Shown in pieces: positions 11,632-22,473 of a stretch of DNA of 64,000 nucleotides; the stretch's first letter is position 1; every line of letters begins with the position of its first letter. Location of the stretch: the NCBI GenBank assembly GCA_000934385.1, contig KN880565.1, forward strand, positions 1 through 64,000, given 5' to 3'. The notes beneath the pieces were generated by a model, which was not told where the DNA came from, ran no database searches, and worked only from the letters and a program-made list of their open reading frames with translations. This DNA is from Cylindrobasidium torrendii FP15055 ss-10. Its lineage: Eukaryota; Basidiomycota; Agaricomycetes; Agaricales; Physalacriaceae. Made by a program: the position numbers and the translations under genes.

Positions 11632-13072
11632 CTACAGTCCAGCCCGCTTGAGCGCCTTACGGAGTTCGCCCGTCGTGCGTTGATCTGGATTCAACCTGCG
11701 GTCTCTCGCCATCTTTTCAATATCCTTCCCGTACTTGTCTACCAGTCGAACCAAGTATCCCTTTTCCCCATGTGAGGTATGGCGGGGTCCAACACCTGTC
11801 AATGATGCAGATAGTGTCGTCCCCGCTTTGTCTGTCCGAACGGCAATTTTCTCGAGCTCTGTTGAAAGATCGAATAGTTAGCATGCGAGCATAAGGATGA
11901 CGCGGAGATTGACGAGAAGACAAGAGCAAGATTAAAGACCAGACGAGAACCTATCGCAGTATACCGATAGGCTATTGTATACAAGCTAAAAGCAAGATTA
12001 GAAAGATGGTGTCCGTAGTCTTTCCGCGACACAGAAGTGGCGGTGGCGTAGAAAAGCATAATAAGTGGCTGTCAAAGAATCCCGGGTTCCCATAAGCTCA
12101 ATGAAAAATACAATCCGACACTAAGAGAAAAGATCATCCCTAATTGGGCTGGGTAGCCTTGCGCTCACTGGTGTGCAGCCGACCGGAGTCAACGCACTCC
12201 GTCTAAACTCGGAGAACATACGGCAGCGTGCCGGTAATGCGAGCTTACCGAGAAGCACACCGAAAGAAACGGAAAAAAAGAGAAGGAAAATGAATGGAAA
12301 TGACTAACCTTTGACAAGCTCCCCATCCTTTCCAGCGGGGCGTGCGCCCGTTATGCCCAAGTCCGTGACCCATTTGTCGACATCGCGAGTCTCGAGATCT
12401 GGCTCTCGCATGACGTCCATGTCTTCTTCAGGCTGTTCCTCGTGCGCCTCGGCCATTTCGATGCGGAGAACATTGCCAGCCTCGTCACGGATGATACGGC
12501 CCTTGCCTTGAGGAATGGCGGTTTCGATCGTCGACGACGAGGGCTGGGGAGCGGCGGGCTCCTCGTGAACATCAACATTGATAATTTCAGCACCGCCAGA
12601 CGCGCTGGGGTTCAAGTCGTGCACCAATCCGAGGGCAGCATAGCTAGAGCGGTATGGTCAGCTCGTGTACGATAATATTGGAGATTGTAATGCGAGACGT
12701 CGAAGTTCAACGACAGCGCGACCGCGGAGGCAGATTAGAGAAAGCAAAAAGGATGGTTGTACGTCTTCGGGTCTTCCCCGGGTTTGGGATGAGAGCATGA
12801 GCATGAAGGGGTGTCGGTCGAGTTACGCCTCCGAAACCGAACTAAGCGGATTTGACTGACTTTTGCGTTACCGTCTTCGTAGGGTCCCAGGCCTTTTGCA
12901 ACACCAGTGGTGCTCGAATGGCTACATTCATTGAGTACAACCAGCCTTGACGCAAAGATACCCAGTCCACTCAACGGGGTGTTTTCTTGAGATTGCGCTT
13001 AGCATTTTTTGAATGTGACACTGCACGGTGGCTTCCTGAGCGTGATTTGCGGCGTTGGCGCGGGTTTGCCAT
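11632..13072 (-). CDS. NOP16: Nucleolar protein NOP16 (60S ribosome biogenesis)
   Basis: Assembly factor of pre-60S ribosomes in the nucleolus. Reading across introns gives a basic start, MANPRQRRKSRSGSHRAVSH. It is followed by LQKAWDPTKTVTQNYAALGL, which matches the family signature WD-K-T-QNYA-LGL, then GKGRIIRDEAGNVLRIE. The end, EKMARDRRLNPDQRTTGEL plus RKALKRAGL, is the canonical NOP16 C-terminus. The start at 13072 gives the expected N-terminus. Most introns are short, but the last one (about 11861-12308) is roughly 450 nt and structured, which is unusual here. The gene is divergent from QCR10 across 212 bp. Confidence 0.92.
11861..12308 (-). other. Long structured intron of NOP16
   Basis: This intron is about 450 nt, while neighbouring introns are about 50 nt. 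It contains perfect inverted repeats: CCTATCG/CGATAGG (11950-11971, 7-bp stem, 8-nt loop) and CGGAGT/ACTCCG (12184-12201, 6-bp stem, 6-nt loop), plus CGGCA/TGCCG nearby. An intron-hosted small nucleolar RNA is possible, because ribosome-biogenesis genes often host them. Clear C/D or H/ACA boxes could not be assigned. Confidence 0.4.
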
Positions 13073-13211
13073 GATTTATTAATCGGACCGTCGAGTGATT
13101 TTTCCAGATGGGGAGCAAGATGCTTTCAACAAGATGAAGGTGCTTTAGCAGAACCGTAATAGACCCCGCAAAATAAGATAACTTCTGCCCACGCGAGCCG
13201 ATCCGATCAAC

Positions 13212-13222
13212 AACCCTAACCC
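13212..13222. promoter_or_regulatory. Telobox-like element AACCCTAACCC
   Basis: Lies in the 212-bp gap between the divergent NOP16 and QCR10 starts. AACCCTAA motifs are known in promoters of ribosomal and ribosome-biogenesis genes of many eukaryotes. Function here is inferred from position only. Confidence 0.4.
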
Positions 13223-13284
13223 AAGACCCCGCTGGCTTGCTTGCAATCCGCCTCCTCCCGACGTCCACTATACTACTTCGTACC

Positions 13285-13660
13285 ATGGCCAACCACCTTC
13301 AATTCGCTCGCCGTTCGCCCCTCTCCATCGCCACCTCAGTAAGGATTTATGGGAATAAAATATGGGAAACGAAGAGCCAATCATAACTCCGCAGACACTA
13401 AGGCCATGGTCTGCAACGGCCGCCTTCTGGGGCGCTGGTGCTGGCACTGCCGTGCTCTTCGTGCGTGCTCCGCGATTCCACAAACAATATAACTGAATTC
13501 CGGCAGCTTCTGTCGGTCACGCCGCTCGTCAAGCGTGAATTCCTCACCAAGATTCCGATTGTGCGTGTAGTAGCTCTGCGCATATACTGTCCTCCTAATC
13601 GCTTTTCAGATGGGAACCCACTACGAAGACAAAGTGCCAGCTTCGGACAAGCCCTTCTAG
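13285..13660 (+). CDS. QCR10: Ubiquinol-cytochrome c reductase subunit 10 (complex III)
   Basis: Small accessory subunit of mitochondrial complex III with one membrane span. Four exons splice to a protein of about 70 residues: MANHLQFARRSPLSIATS, then TLRPWSATAAFWGAGAGTAV with LF as the membrane segment, then LLSVTPLVKREFLTKIPI, then MGTHYEDKVPASDKPF and stop. The hydrophobic segment with a Trp-Gly start, the KIP-x-MG turn and the ending ED/DK..P..DKP match yeast Qcr10 in order and length. The splice sites used are gtaagg/gcag, gtgcgt/cggcag and gtgcgt/ttcag. The gene shares a short promoter with NOP16. Confidence 0.85.
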
Positions 13661-13922
13661 ATATTAGAGAACGTGCAATACAGTCTTCATTTGTTGGAAA
13701 CCTATCCAACCTGTCATGGCCTTCACATTTGCTCTCGTCAAAATTAGGCGCATATGAAGTCCACTACGGCTCATCGGTGGTCGGCGCGCCTGCATAACTT
13801 ACTGTCGGTCGCCTGGAGTCGGACATCCGCTCAATTCAACAAGTGCCATTTTCCCGTACACAATCGGTTTAATTGGTTCCGGATACAACAACCGAACTCC
13901 AATTTCCATCGGTACACAAGCC

Positions 13923-15248
13923 CTACAGTTTGCTCACTCGCTTGTCCTCGCTTTCACCCGTCAGGTCTATCCCGATTTTCCTCTCCAGCTCGCGAACGGC
14001 GTCGAGTGAGCCGCCGATGGGCACATCTTGACAAATTATGTTAGCGGAAAGTCACGCCACACATACTCGCACTAACGTATAGTATCCATCCCGAGCTCCT
14101 TTGCCGCCTTCAGGTTCCTGTAAAGAGTCTCGTCAACGCGATCTACACGCAGCTACAGTTACGTGTCGGCGCACATGCGAATGTCGTCGAGAAACACGGC
14201 TTCAGATGGTTTGATGTCGTTCCTCTTGCACGCAAGTAGGTAAAATTCCGGTTCCGGTTTACTGAGAGCACGACGTTAGCGTTGTCCGTCTGGGGCCTCC
14301 GACGTAGACGCACCGCATCCCTAACGCGCTGCTGTCACAGAAATCATCGAAAAGGGCTCGCAGCTGTGTCGGTACCGCTCCTTCTTCTCCCCATCCTAGA
14401 AAGTCCAACTCTGCTTTGGGAATTTCCCCTTCCGGAGAGACGTTCGCATAGTTGTTTGTCAAGGCTAGAATCTTGTGCTTCCCGGCGGCTGTGCAGAAAA
14501 AATTAAGTTCTAGATGGGGAGCCCGGCCGTTGGAGTTAGTTTACCTCTAATCCTTTGAATGGCTTTCAAGATGTGCGGATCGTACTCGCCAGCAAGTCGC
14601 ATCATTGCCCCGAACAACTGGTAGAAAAATGAGCACTTAGAGAGCGTCCGAGAAACACGAAGAGTACCTCTCTGCCGTCAATTTCTACCTTCCGAGGAAG
14701 TGGAGGACAATCTGCTGGCGTTACCAAGGAAAATCGCTAGAGGTAGACAGGTGTAACTTACCGACACCACGTTTCCGACAGTAGTCGGTGTACCATGTAT
14801 TATTATTGACCGTATCGGAGAGATCGCTAGAGAAAGCGCCGTAGAAAGAGAGGAGTGGAAGCTCTCCGCGCTCGAATTTTTGCCAAGCTCCAGAGTGTCC
14901 TCGAGCAACACTAAAGGCACAAAAATGTCAGCTTGGGCTGCACGGAACCGCGGACGACCTACATGGCGATATTCAGATAATTCTCCGGTAGTCCTCTCTT
15001 GCGCTCATAATCCGCTATGGCTACGAACGGGCTGCGAACGACAACACCTCCGATCTGCAGGAAGGTGGTAAGAACACGGAGATGAGTTTTCCGCGCGACG
15101 AGGAGGCGAAGGAGTGTGACCAAAAAAATCCACAATCGGTACTATAAATGTAGTGCAATATTCGAGAAATTTCTAATTGGATGAAGTTAACAGGTGTGCG
15201 GAGAGAACCCACGTCAAAGATGACGGCCTTGAGACCAGGAGAAGACAT
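13923..15248 (-). CDS. HAD-superfamily hydrolase (haloacid dehalogenase/phosphatase-like)
   Basis: Probable phosphatase of the haloacid dehalogenase superfamily, related to the N-terminal domains of epoxide hydrolase and ACAD10. Splicing at 15220 gives VIFDIGGVVVRSPF, the HAD motif I region. LALTNNYA (motif II position) follows, then KPEPEFYLLACKRNDIKPSE (motif III Lys) and AVFLDDIRM (motif IV acidic pair). The C-terminus is LERKIGIDLTGESEDKRVSKL with a TAG at 13923-13925. The start is MSSPGLKAVIFD at 15248. At least seven short introns are needed. The usual nucleophile pattern D-x-D is D-x-G here, which occurs in several members of the superfamily, so the substrate and even catalysis are open. 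Confidence 0.82.
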
Positions 15249-16757
15249 TGTGCGGTCGTGAAGTACCGAGAGAAACGCAAAATAGCGCGGAGTGTGAAGT
15301 TGGTACGCCCGAGAGGAGCGAGCGCTGCATACAGCCTTTGAATGGATGAATCAACAGAAACACGTAGATCCTCCTTCTGAGTTGCAGAAATCGATGAGAG
15401 CGGATTGCCAACGTGTAGTGACCGTAAGAGCAAGACCAGCGTCGAACCCGACACCCGGGTACCGCAGTGGCCGGACGGATTAGCGAATCAGGCAATTTAT
15501 TCCCACGCCTAGAACGACTGGGAATTTGGATATCGCAGCACCATGGTGCCACGCAAATGCCTCGGTCGGAATCAACAGCATTCCACTTACAAGCTATGGG
15601 TTTTGCCATTCCGCACTTCATGAACGTTATCGTGTTGTCAATGCTTTGGGAAGTGACTGGGCTCAAAGATAATCGAACAAATGCTGAAGCAACCTGAGGG
15701 GAGTCTTACAGATGTTATTTTGTTCTACGTATGGTGCACTGCTAGATTGGGACCGGAGAATCGGACCGAGGCTTGATGATCGCCTTCGTAAGTTCATTCT
15801 ACATTCTGACGGTAACAATGACAGTCTGTTCTTGCAGCATCGATCACGAACCAAGAGCTCTTGTACCTGCTGAGAAATTGTGAGGGATGTGGGAAGCCTC
15901 ACTTGAATTAGTATAGTAATGAAGGAGATCAATACTCCTATGACAACTTTCATTCCACACCCCGGAGTACCGTACACACAATCAACGGCGTCACTAGAAT
16001 CAAAAATTTTGCGCACTCGAAAAAAGTGTCGCGGTGAAGAAGAGCAGGGTAGTGATTGGCTGCGAGCGCTCAAATTAGACCAAGTCCCTGCCAGCAGTGG
16101 CGTAGAGGAGGATGCGCTGCGCCTCTGCCTGTCATCGCCACCGTGGTGTCTATTGTCTAACTCAACGAAGGCCGCATGTCCACTGTCACCGACCACAAGA
16201 ACGGATTGACAACAAATAGCGCCGACATGTACTGCCAGGTATGGCAGAAATTGCCATTCTGGCGTGAGTCGCTATTTGAAATCACGCAAAACTCTTGAAG
16301 GGACGATGGTGGACAATACGATCTTGGGTTATACAGTGCCGTAAGAGTGTGAGTGAAGATACTGCCCGGATTTCAGGCCGCTGGTTTCGAGGAATCAATC
16401 GTTCGAAGGCTTGTCAGAGACCGAGTAGTTGGAAACGCCGACGATACTCGATTGCGAGGGTTTGGACGCCTTAAACCAGGCGTGCGAGATACAAAGTCTC
16501 CAATTTGCTTGGCGAAGCCTAGGCGCTTTGGCATCAAACGGCCTCGTAGACAAGGGGTGACTCGGAAATTCCACTACAATGTAATTCTACTTCTCCATGC
16601 ACTCGTTGTGCATTCGACGAGATACAAGCTTTCGAAAATCGCGCTCATAGGTTAGAATGGTCATTGTTGCGGCAAATAAAGCGTAAAGTTTCGTTCCACC
16701 CAAGCAATTACAGGAAATACACAACGCGCATCGAGTTACTACCACAATAACCATCAT
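15249..16757. other. 1.5-kb intergenic region
   Basis: Lies upstream of the HAD gene and downstream of SFT2. Open frames of up to 177 codons exist on the minus strand (15663-16196), but they start at GTG and show no domain or plausible splice continuation. Nothing supported was seen. Confidence 0.45.
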
Positions 16758-17555
16758 CTAGCTGCCAAAGCCGAAGAGTTTGAGGACGAAACTGCGGGCG
16801 TATGGGATGTAGGAAAGCGTATACCACGTATATGCTAGATATTCGATAATCACGAAGACTGCGGGATGGGTCGGTCAGTTGTGCCCGGGTTATGCCAAGG
16901 AGAAAGTGCGTACTCAAACATAGGATCTGGGAGACTGTCAGTCAAGTGGATTACACGGATAGGAAGAGCGGACGCACATCACTGCCTATGAGGAAGGCGC
17001 CGAGGAATACGAGCACAATTGAGGCGATAAATACCACTGTGGCTACCACGCGAATCGGCTTAAACATCTGAAAAGAGTTTAATATGGACAGGCAGGCCAG
17101 GATGTCAAGCAACGCGCCATCTTAAGCTGCTTCAGGAACTGCAAAGGAGTATGAGATGGACCGAAATCAGCTCGCAGCGAGTACACGCACCCCAATTAAA
17201 AACCCGGTTCCAACAAGCGATATCAGAGTGCCCAGAACGAACAAGACTGTTTTCGATATTATTCACACTGCTGCGTTGTATGCGATGGAAGAACGGACCT
17301 GCGAAAATCGCAAGTTGGCCCAGGAATAACACTATAGAGCCCAATAAACTGAACACAAATCCAATAACCAAGCTGCGCAATATCACATCAGCCAGTATTC
17401 TCCTCGCAAGGCAGATCAACGCACCATGCAATAAACCCGTATAAACGCGTCGTCTTGGATAGTCCCAGGAACTTAAACGCGGGCTCTCCTTCGAAGAACT
17501 GGTTGTCGGGCACGACGCTCGAGGCCGCTTCCAAATTGAGCCATCCCTTTGCCAT
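16758..17555 (-). CDS. SFT2: SFT2-like vesicle transport membrane protein
   Basis: Tetraspanning Golgi/endosome membrane protein involved in retrograde vesicle fusion. The N-terminus is MAKGWLNLEAASSVVPDNQF, then GLSKTTRLYGFIAC. The first membrane segment spans an intron and reads LVIGFVFSLLGSIVLFLG. Later segments are MFKPIRVVATVVFIASIVLV with FLGAFLIG, and VIIEYLAYTWYTLSYIPYAR followed by SFVLKLFGFGS. The last block, with WY-LSYIP-AR, is the SFT2 family C-terminal signature. The start at 17555 and the TAG at 16758-16760 bound about 200 residues, close to yeast Sft2 (215). About five exons are needed. Confidence 0.85.
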
Positions 17556-18234
17556 TTTCGCGGAAAATTATGTCGGAATGTGAAAGAGAAGAAGTGAGAA
17601 CAGTTCGTGCGGATGCGTCGAGGAGGAGAAAGGGAGAGCTGTGCCAGCAGCGGCGGGTGAGGCAGGTGACGGAGGGAAGGCAACAAACACCGATGACCGG
17701 ATCGGTCTCACGCCCCGATGCCGCTTCGGCACTGCGTGGCGCCTCATCGCAGATGTAAGCTTGATGTTCAGAAACAACGCAGATTATAGAGAATACTGCA
17801 TTTTGATTGAATTTCAGATCTAAATCCTCTTTCAAGCACTCAGCGCATAGCGACCTGTGCTTGATATTCTGCTTAATGATTGCTCTCTCTTCGAGTCAGT
17901 GGAAAACTACTGCTCGCACGCCATAGACCTTTGATTCAAGACTACAGCGTCTATAACGCATGATAGGCTTTCAACATCCTCTTGGCGATACAGGGGTCTG
18001 TCTATGGCACTTTCGACCTCTGTTCGACCTCAAAGACTCCTTGGCGGGCCAGAAAACTCAGACTGACCCCTCCCTCCTCACGACGGTTTCGGCCGCGCCA
18101 CACACAAAGATGATTTTTATTGAATTATTTTTTATTACCATCCACCTATTCTGACTCTCAGGAGTGTCGTGTCTTAGCGAGAAAAGCGTATATAACAATG
18201 CCCATTCCAAGGTAAGATGCTAGACCCTTCCACC
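17556..18234. other. Divergent intergenic region SFT2 / secreted protein
   Basis: Holds two outward promoters. A TATA-like GTATATAACA lies at about 18188-18197, some 40 bp before the secreted-protein start. A 5-codon upstream ORF (ATG at 18198) ends at 18215, just before that start. No other gene was seen. Confidence 0.5.
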
Positions 18235-18769
18235 ATGCTCCTCAGGTATCTGTTCAGCATCGCTCTGGCCGCAGTTTCCATTGCGGCCCCTACTCCCGCC
18301 CCCGCTGGTTTCGATGCGCGCGTCTCAGTCGATTTGACGGTCGTCCGCACACAGCTTGATACTATCTTCAATGGTCTCGGGTCCGCATACCACAACTGGC
18401 TCAGCAACAAGAGCGACTTTGGCCACCAGCAAGCGCTTTGTAGCATCACCACACGGCTCAACTCCCAACAAACAGCCACCCTTCAGAAGCTCAATGTCAA
18501 ACTCGATAGGCAGTGCAGACAAATCGTTCTCCGAAGCAGGCTCAACGATTTCTCTCCTGGATTTGGGGATGCGTGGTGGAAATGGTACTACAACAGGAGC
18601 AACGCTGGATACGCTCAACAACTCTGTGACCTCGCCACCCAGCTTTCTCTTCGCCAAAGGGTATGTCTGATCCATTATTTTCTGCTACGAGGTCGCTGAG
18701 TAACTTCTCATTCAGAATTCCCTACTCAACCTCGGTGTCGATGTTGATATGCTCGGGTGTCGTCGCTGA
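18235..18769 (+). CDS. Small secreted protein with two internal repeats
   Basis: Not a recognised family. The ATG at 18235 (context CCACCATG) opens a signal peptide, MLLRYLFSIALAAVSIAAPT; an in-frame ATG at 18217 is possible but has weaker context. One intron follows the codons LSLRQR (donor gtatgt), and the last exon reads NSLLNLGVDVDMLGCRR. The mature protein, about 150 residues, is made of two tandem copies of a unit of about 55 residues. Copy A runs from LDTIFNGLGSAYHNWLSNKS to LDRQCR, copy B from LNDFSPGFGDAWWKWYYNRS to MLGCR. Both share QQALC/AQQLC and a closing Cys, so the four cysteines occur twice in the same pattern. Extracellular location is inferred; function is unknown. Confidence 0.68.
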
Positions 18770-19143
18770 GCTTCCACTGTGCTTGTGCCATGTCCTGGAC
18801 CCATCATGACCGAGATTTCGCTACAATCAAAGACTTCTTATTTATGGGCCATCAGGGAATTTCTGTACTCTTCCGATATTGTAAATTAGCTTGTATACCA
18901 TATGCCAATACCATTAGCACGCCGGTGGCTATCCTTGAATACTGCTCTGCACTCGCATACTCGTTTACACTATTGCAGAGACCATTCAATACATAGATTG
19001 CCACCTTCTCGTATTCACAGGCGTGACGAACAAGGTGACAACAACAAATCGATTCCTATTCCGTTATGAGTACCAGGGAAGTACAACACACAATCTACAC
19101 CTGTACACTATACATAATCACTGCACATACAAGTTTATACCGT
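18770..19143. other. Convergent 3' flank
   Basis: Lies between the stops of the secreted protein and AsnRS. It is AT-rich and only short frames are present; nothing supported was seen. Confidence 0.6.
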
Positions 19144-20992
19144 TTACGGAGTCGCACGACCAGGCCATCTCGGATAGAGCGAACACTCCCTGACGGTGTA
19201 TCTGTTCGCCAACCAAGCCAGCACGCGCTCTATACCCAGCCCATATCCTCCATGCTCGCATGTCCCGTACTTGCGCTGGTCCGTGAACCAGTAGTACGGC
19301 TTCGGGTCAATCCCCTCCCTCTTATACGCCTCCAGCAACTCCTCGTTGTCCGATATCCTCATGGACCCACCCATGATCTCTCCAACGTTCGGCATAAGCA
19401 GATCGCACGACTCCGTGAACCCTCTGTCGCCCGGAATGCGCTTCATGTAGAACGCCTTGAGCTCTGCAGGGAACGAGTGCAAGAAAATCGGCGTCCCAAT
19501 GATATCCGTCATCTGGCGTTCCGCCGCTTCAGCAATGTCGTCTCCAACAACATGGTCGACCATCTTCGGCTTGCCTGCCTCATCTAGCACGTTGTTCCCG
19601 TCTTTGTCCTCTTCGGGGTGTTGGATGCCATGCTCGTTGAGCCACTGGATTGCCTCCTTGTAGGAGATACGCCTAAAGGGACGTGCAGGCGACTTGAAAC
19701 CTGGGTTGAGTTGCTGGATGATCCCAGCCGCCACCGGATCTGCAAGGAGTGCGTCGACAGTCTCGCACACCAGAGTCTCGATATGTGACATGAGCTCTTC
19801 GAAGGTAACGAATGCCATCTCGCCCTCCATATGAGTGTATTCGCTCAGATGGCGTCGCGTGTGGCTGTTTTCGGCACGGAAACTCTCCTGAACGCAGAAG
19901 ACGTTACCGAGGGCGGGCAGACAAGTTTCTAGGTAGAGCTGGGAGCTCTGTGTGAGGTATGCGTTCTGACCGTAATAGTTGAATCCAAAGAGAGTTGCAC
20001 CGCCCTCGACTTGTGTCTGTACGATACAGGGAGGGGTGACCTCGAGGAAGTCGGATTTGGCGTAGACGTCGCGGAAAGCTCGGAGCAGCATCGCACGCAG
20101 GCGCAGGACAGAGGACGAGGTTTCTCCACGGATGACAAGATGACGGAGGTCGGCTTGAATGGATGGGTCGGATTTCTAAAAAGTCTGAGGAACGCAAACG
20201 CAAAGGGACAATGATACTGACCTCGTTGAGACGGTTAGTGAAGGCTTCATCGCCGCCTGGAGCGGCACCAAGGACCTTCCAATAATCGACAACAAGCTCG
20301 TGGCCACCGGGGGCAGTCTTTCCCTCGGGCACGGCCTGGAGAGTTCCCACGAGCTCGACAGATGACTCGAGTGTAAGTGTGAGAGCTTCATAAGTTTCGC
20401 TCTGTATCTGATTTTAGAGAGAGGATCGTGTGCGTAGGCACGAACATACCACACGCCCAGAGAGAACTGTTTGGAGATAGCCAGTGCCATCACGAAGGAT
20501 AAGGAAGATGATGCCCTTCTGGGAACGGAGACGGTGGACCCAGCCAGAAACGCGGACGCGCTTGGAGCGGAGCGATGTAAGCCCCGAAATCTTCGCCTAG
20601 CAAAGGCGTTAGAGAAGAAGGAGATAGACATAGCAGTGACGCGCCTTTGTAGTCTCGCCAAGGGCGGGGTCGTCCTCGAGAACGATCTTCTTGCTTTCCT
20701 CGAGCAGCTTCTCCCTCTTCTCGATTTCCTCTGCCTTTTCCTTGGCTTCACGGCCAGCAGCTTCCTCCGCCTTTTTCTTCTTCTTCTCGAGACCGTCGGC
20801 AGTCTTCTTGGCCTTTTTCAAGGCGGACTGGGTAGGTTCCTCGTACGTGGCATTGGCGTCTTTGCGTATCAAGTAGCCATCGGCGGTGGGAACGGTGTGT
20901 AGGGCAAAGCCAAGGGTCTGATAAGGCTTTTCTGCAGAGCCATCACCAGCTGTGTCAGAGCCGCTGCCTTCATCGACGTGTATCGGCGCCAT
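19144..20992 (-). CDS. DED81: Asparaginyl-tRNA synthetase, cytoplasmic
   Basis: Charges tRNA-Asn with asparagine in the cytosol; class II aminoacyl-tRNA synthetase. The N-terminal eukaryote-specific extension (MAPIHVDEGSGSD...) is followed by a Lys/Glu-rich coiled region (KKAKKTADGLEKKKKKAEEA). The OB-fold anticodon domain contains KRVRVSGWVHRLRSQ and LPEGK-like AVPEGKTAPGG. The catalytic domain has VTPPCIVQTQVEGGATLF, motif 2 ESFRAENSHTRRHLSEYTH, and motif 3 GYGLGIERVLAWLANRYTV ending RECSLYPRWPGRATP. PPC-TQVEGG and the Arg-Pro tail match AsnRS rather than AspRS. It has at least four introns. The ATG at 20992 is 147 bp from the divergent BET4 start. Confidence 0.97.
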
Positions 20993-21139
20993 AACGCGTG
21001 AAAGTGAGAGTACGGAGATAAACTGTGGAAGGATGACTCGATCGCGATATGTAGATATGGGTGGAATGATGGCGGATCAAGCGCGTCGAATCTCACTTGA
21101 TCATTGCGTTCGCAGGCTCTTGGATTACGACAGCCACCA

Positions 21140-22381
21140 TGGTCAGCTCTTCGACCTCTCATCTCTGGAAAGCGCTTATCGCTCGCCTAGCACAACACCA
21201 AGCGCCTCAAACAGTCGGCCGAGGCTCTGGAAGCGAAACGCAAACGCGACCAGGCCAAAATAACCAAATTCAACGCGCTCTGCGATGATATCCTCACACG
21301 TAAACGCGCGGCCGACTGGTCCAAGGACGCGTTCGCTCTCACGACTCAAATGCTTTCTGATAACCCCGAGTTCTACACCATCTGGAACTACCGACGCAAT
21401 ATTATGTTGAATGGCCTGTTTCCTTCAAGCACGCCAGAAGAGATCAACGGACTACTGGTGGACGACTTGGCGATGACGCTGCGCGCGCTCAAGGTCCATC
21501 CCAAAGTCTATTGGATATGGAACCACCGACGCTGGTGTTTAGGCATCATTCCTCAGACGCCAGAAGGAGATGACCCTGTCCTCTGGCGCAGAGCATGCTG
21601 GGAACAAGAGATGGCCGTTGTCGAGAAGATGTTGGATCTAGACTCACGAAATTGTGCGTGGACTATATGCGCAAAGCCTAGCTGACCCATCATAGATCAT
21701 GCATGGAATTACCGACGTTTCGTGCTCGCAGGTTTGCCTGTCCAGCGTCCACAGGCCGAGGAACTGGAGTACACGATGAAGAAGATAGAGTCGAATATCT
21801 CCAACTTTAGCGCGTGGCATCAACGGGCAAAGGTTTTGAGCTCATTGTGGGCAGATGGGGTTGTGGATCAAACGAAGTCGAGAACAGAAGGTGCGGTCAC
21901 AGTTCACCTCTAATTCTGTAGCTGACGAACCACAGAGCTTGAACTGGTCAAGAATGGCATTTACACGGACCCGGAAAACCAGAGCATATGGCTGTATCAT
22001 CGCTGGCTACTGGGTGATGGAAGCGACCGTGGGCTCGTCGAAGCGGAGATAGCTGGTATTGAGGAACTTTTGGAGGAGGAACAAAACAGCATCTGTGCGT
22101 CTTGGTACGTTCGACCTTTGTCGTTCCTTACTCAACATTCTCAGGGTGCAAAGAATCTCTCGTCCACTACAAGCTCCTTCTCATCCGGAAGCATGGCCTC
22201 GACCTGAAGGAAGACTGTCGGCGACTATTACGGCTCCTGGTCGAACAGAACCCTTCACGGACGAGTCGATACCAGGGCATGTGTGCGTCGCATTCTTTTG
22301 GCATGACATCACTGCGGCTTATCTCGTCCATCGCTATCGCACTCAGTGGCTGCCATGGAGGCAGAGAGCACAGGCGCGTAA
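21140..22381 (+). CDS. BET4: Rab geranylgeranyltransferase alpha subunit
   Basis: Alpha subunit of type II protein prenyltransferase, which attaches geranylgeranyl groups to Rab GTPases. The ATG at 21140-21142 forms all of the first coding exon. A 48-nt intron follows, then HNTKRLKQSAEALEAKRKRD. PPTA repeats are clear: NPEFYTIWNYRR, HPKVYWIWNHRRWCL, RNYHAWNYRRFVLAG, NFSAWHQRAKVLS and NQSIWLYHRWLLG. The C-terminal part reads ESLVHYKLLLIRKHGLDLKE and EQNPSRTSRYQG. Using the donor gtgcgt at 22281 and the acceptor at 22346 gives the ending MLAAMEAESTGA and a TAA at 22379-22381. Reading straight through would add an unlikely low-quality tail. The gene is convergent with the metallothionein gene. 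Confidence 0.92.
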
Positions 22382-22473
22382 AGGGCACACAGAAGAAAGA
22401 CACCATTTTCGGATTGTACAACAGTAATCATTCATTTCATTGCACTGCTACAGAAGGGTGGAATTTAAGGCAT

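Noticed and set aside
15663..16196. 177-codon minus-strand frame between HAD and SFT2 genes
   Set aside because: Starts at GTG, low-complexity composition, no domain or exon continuity.
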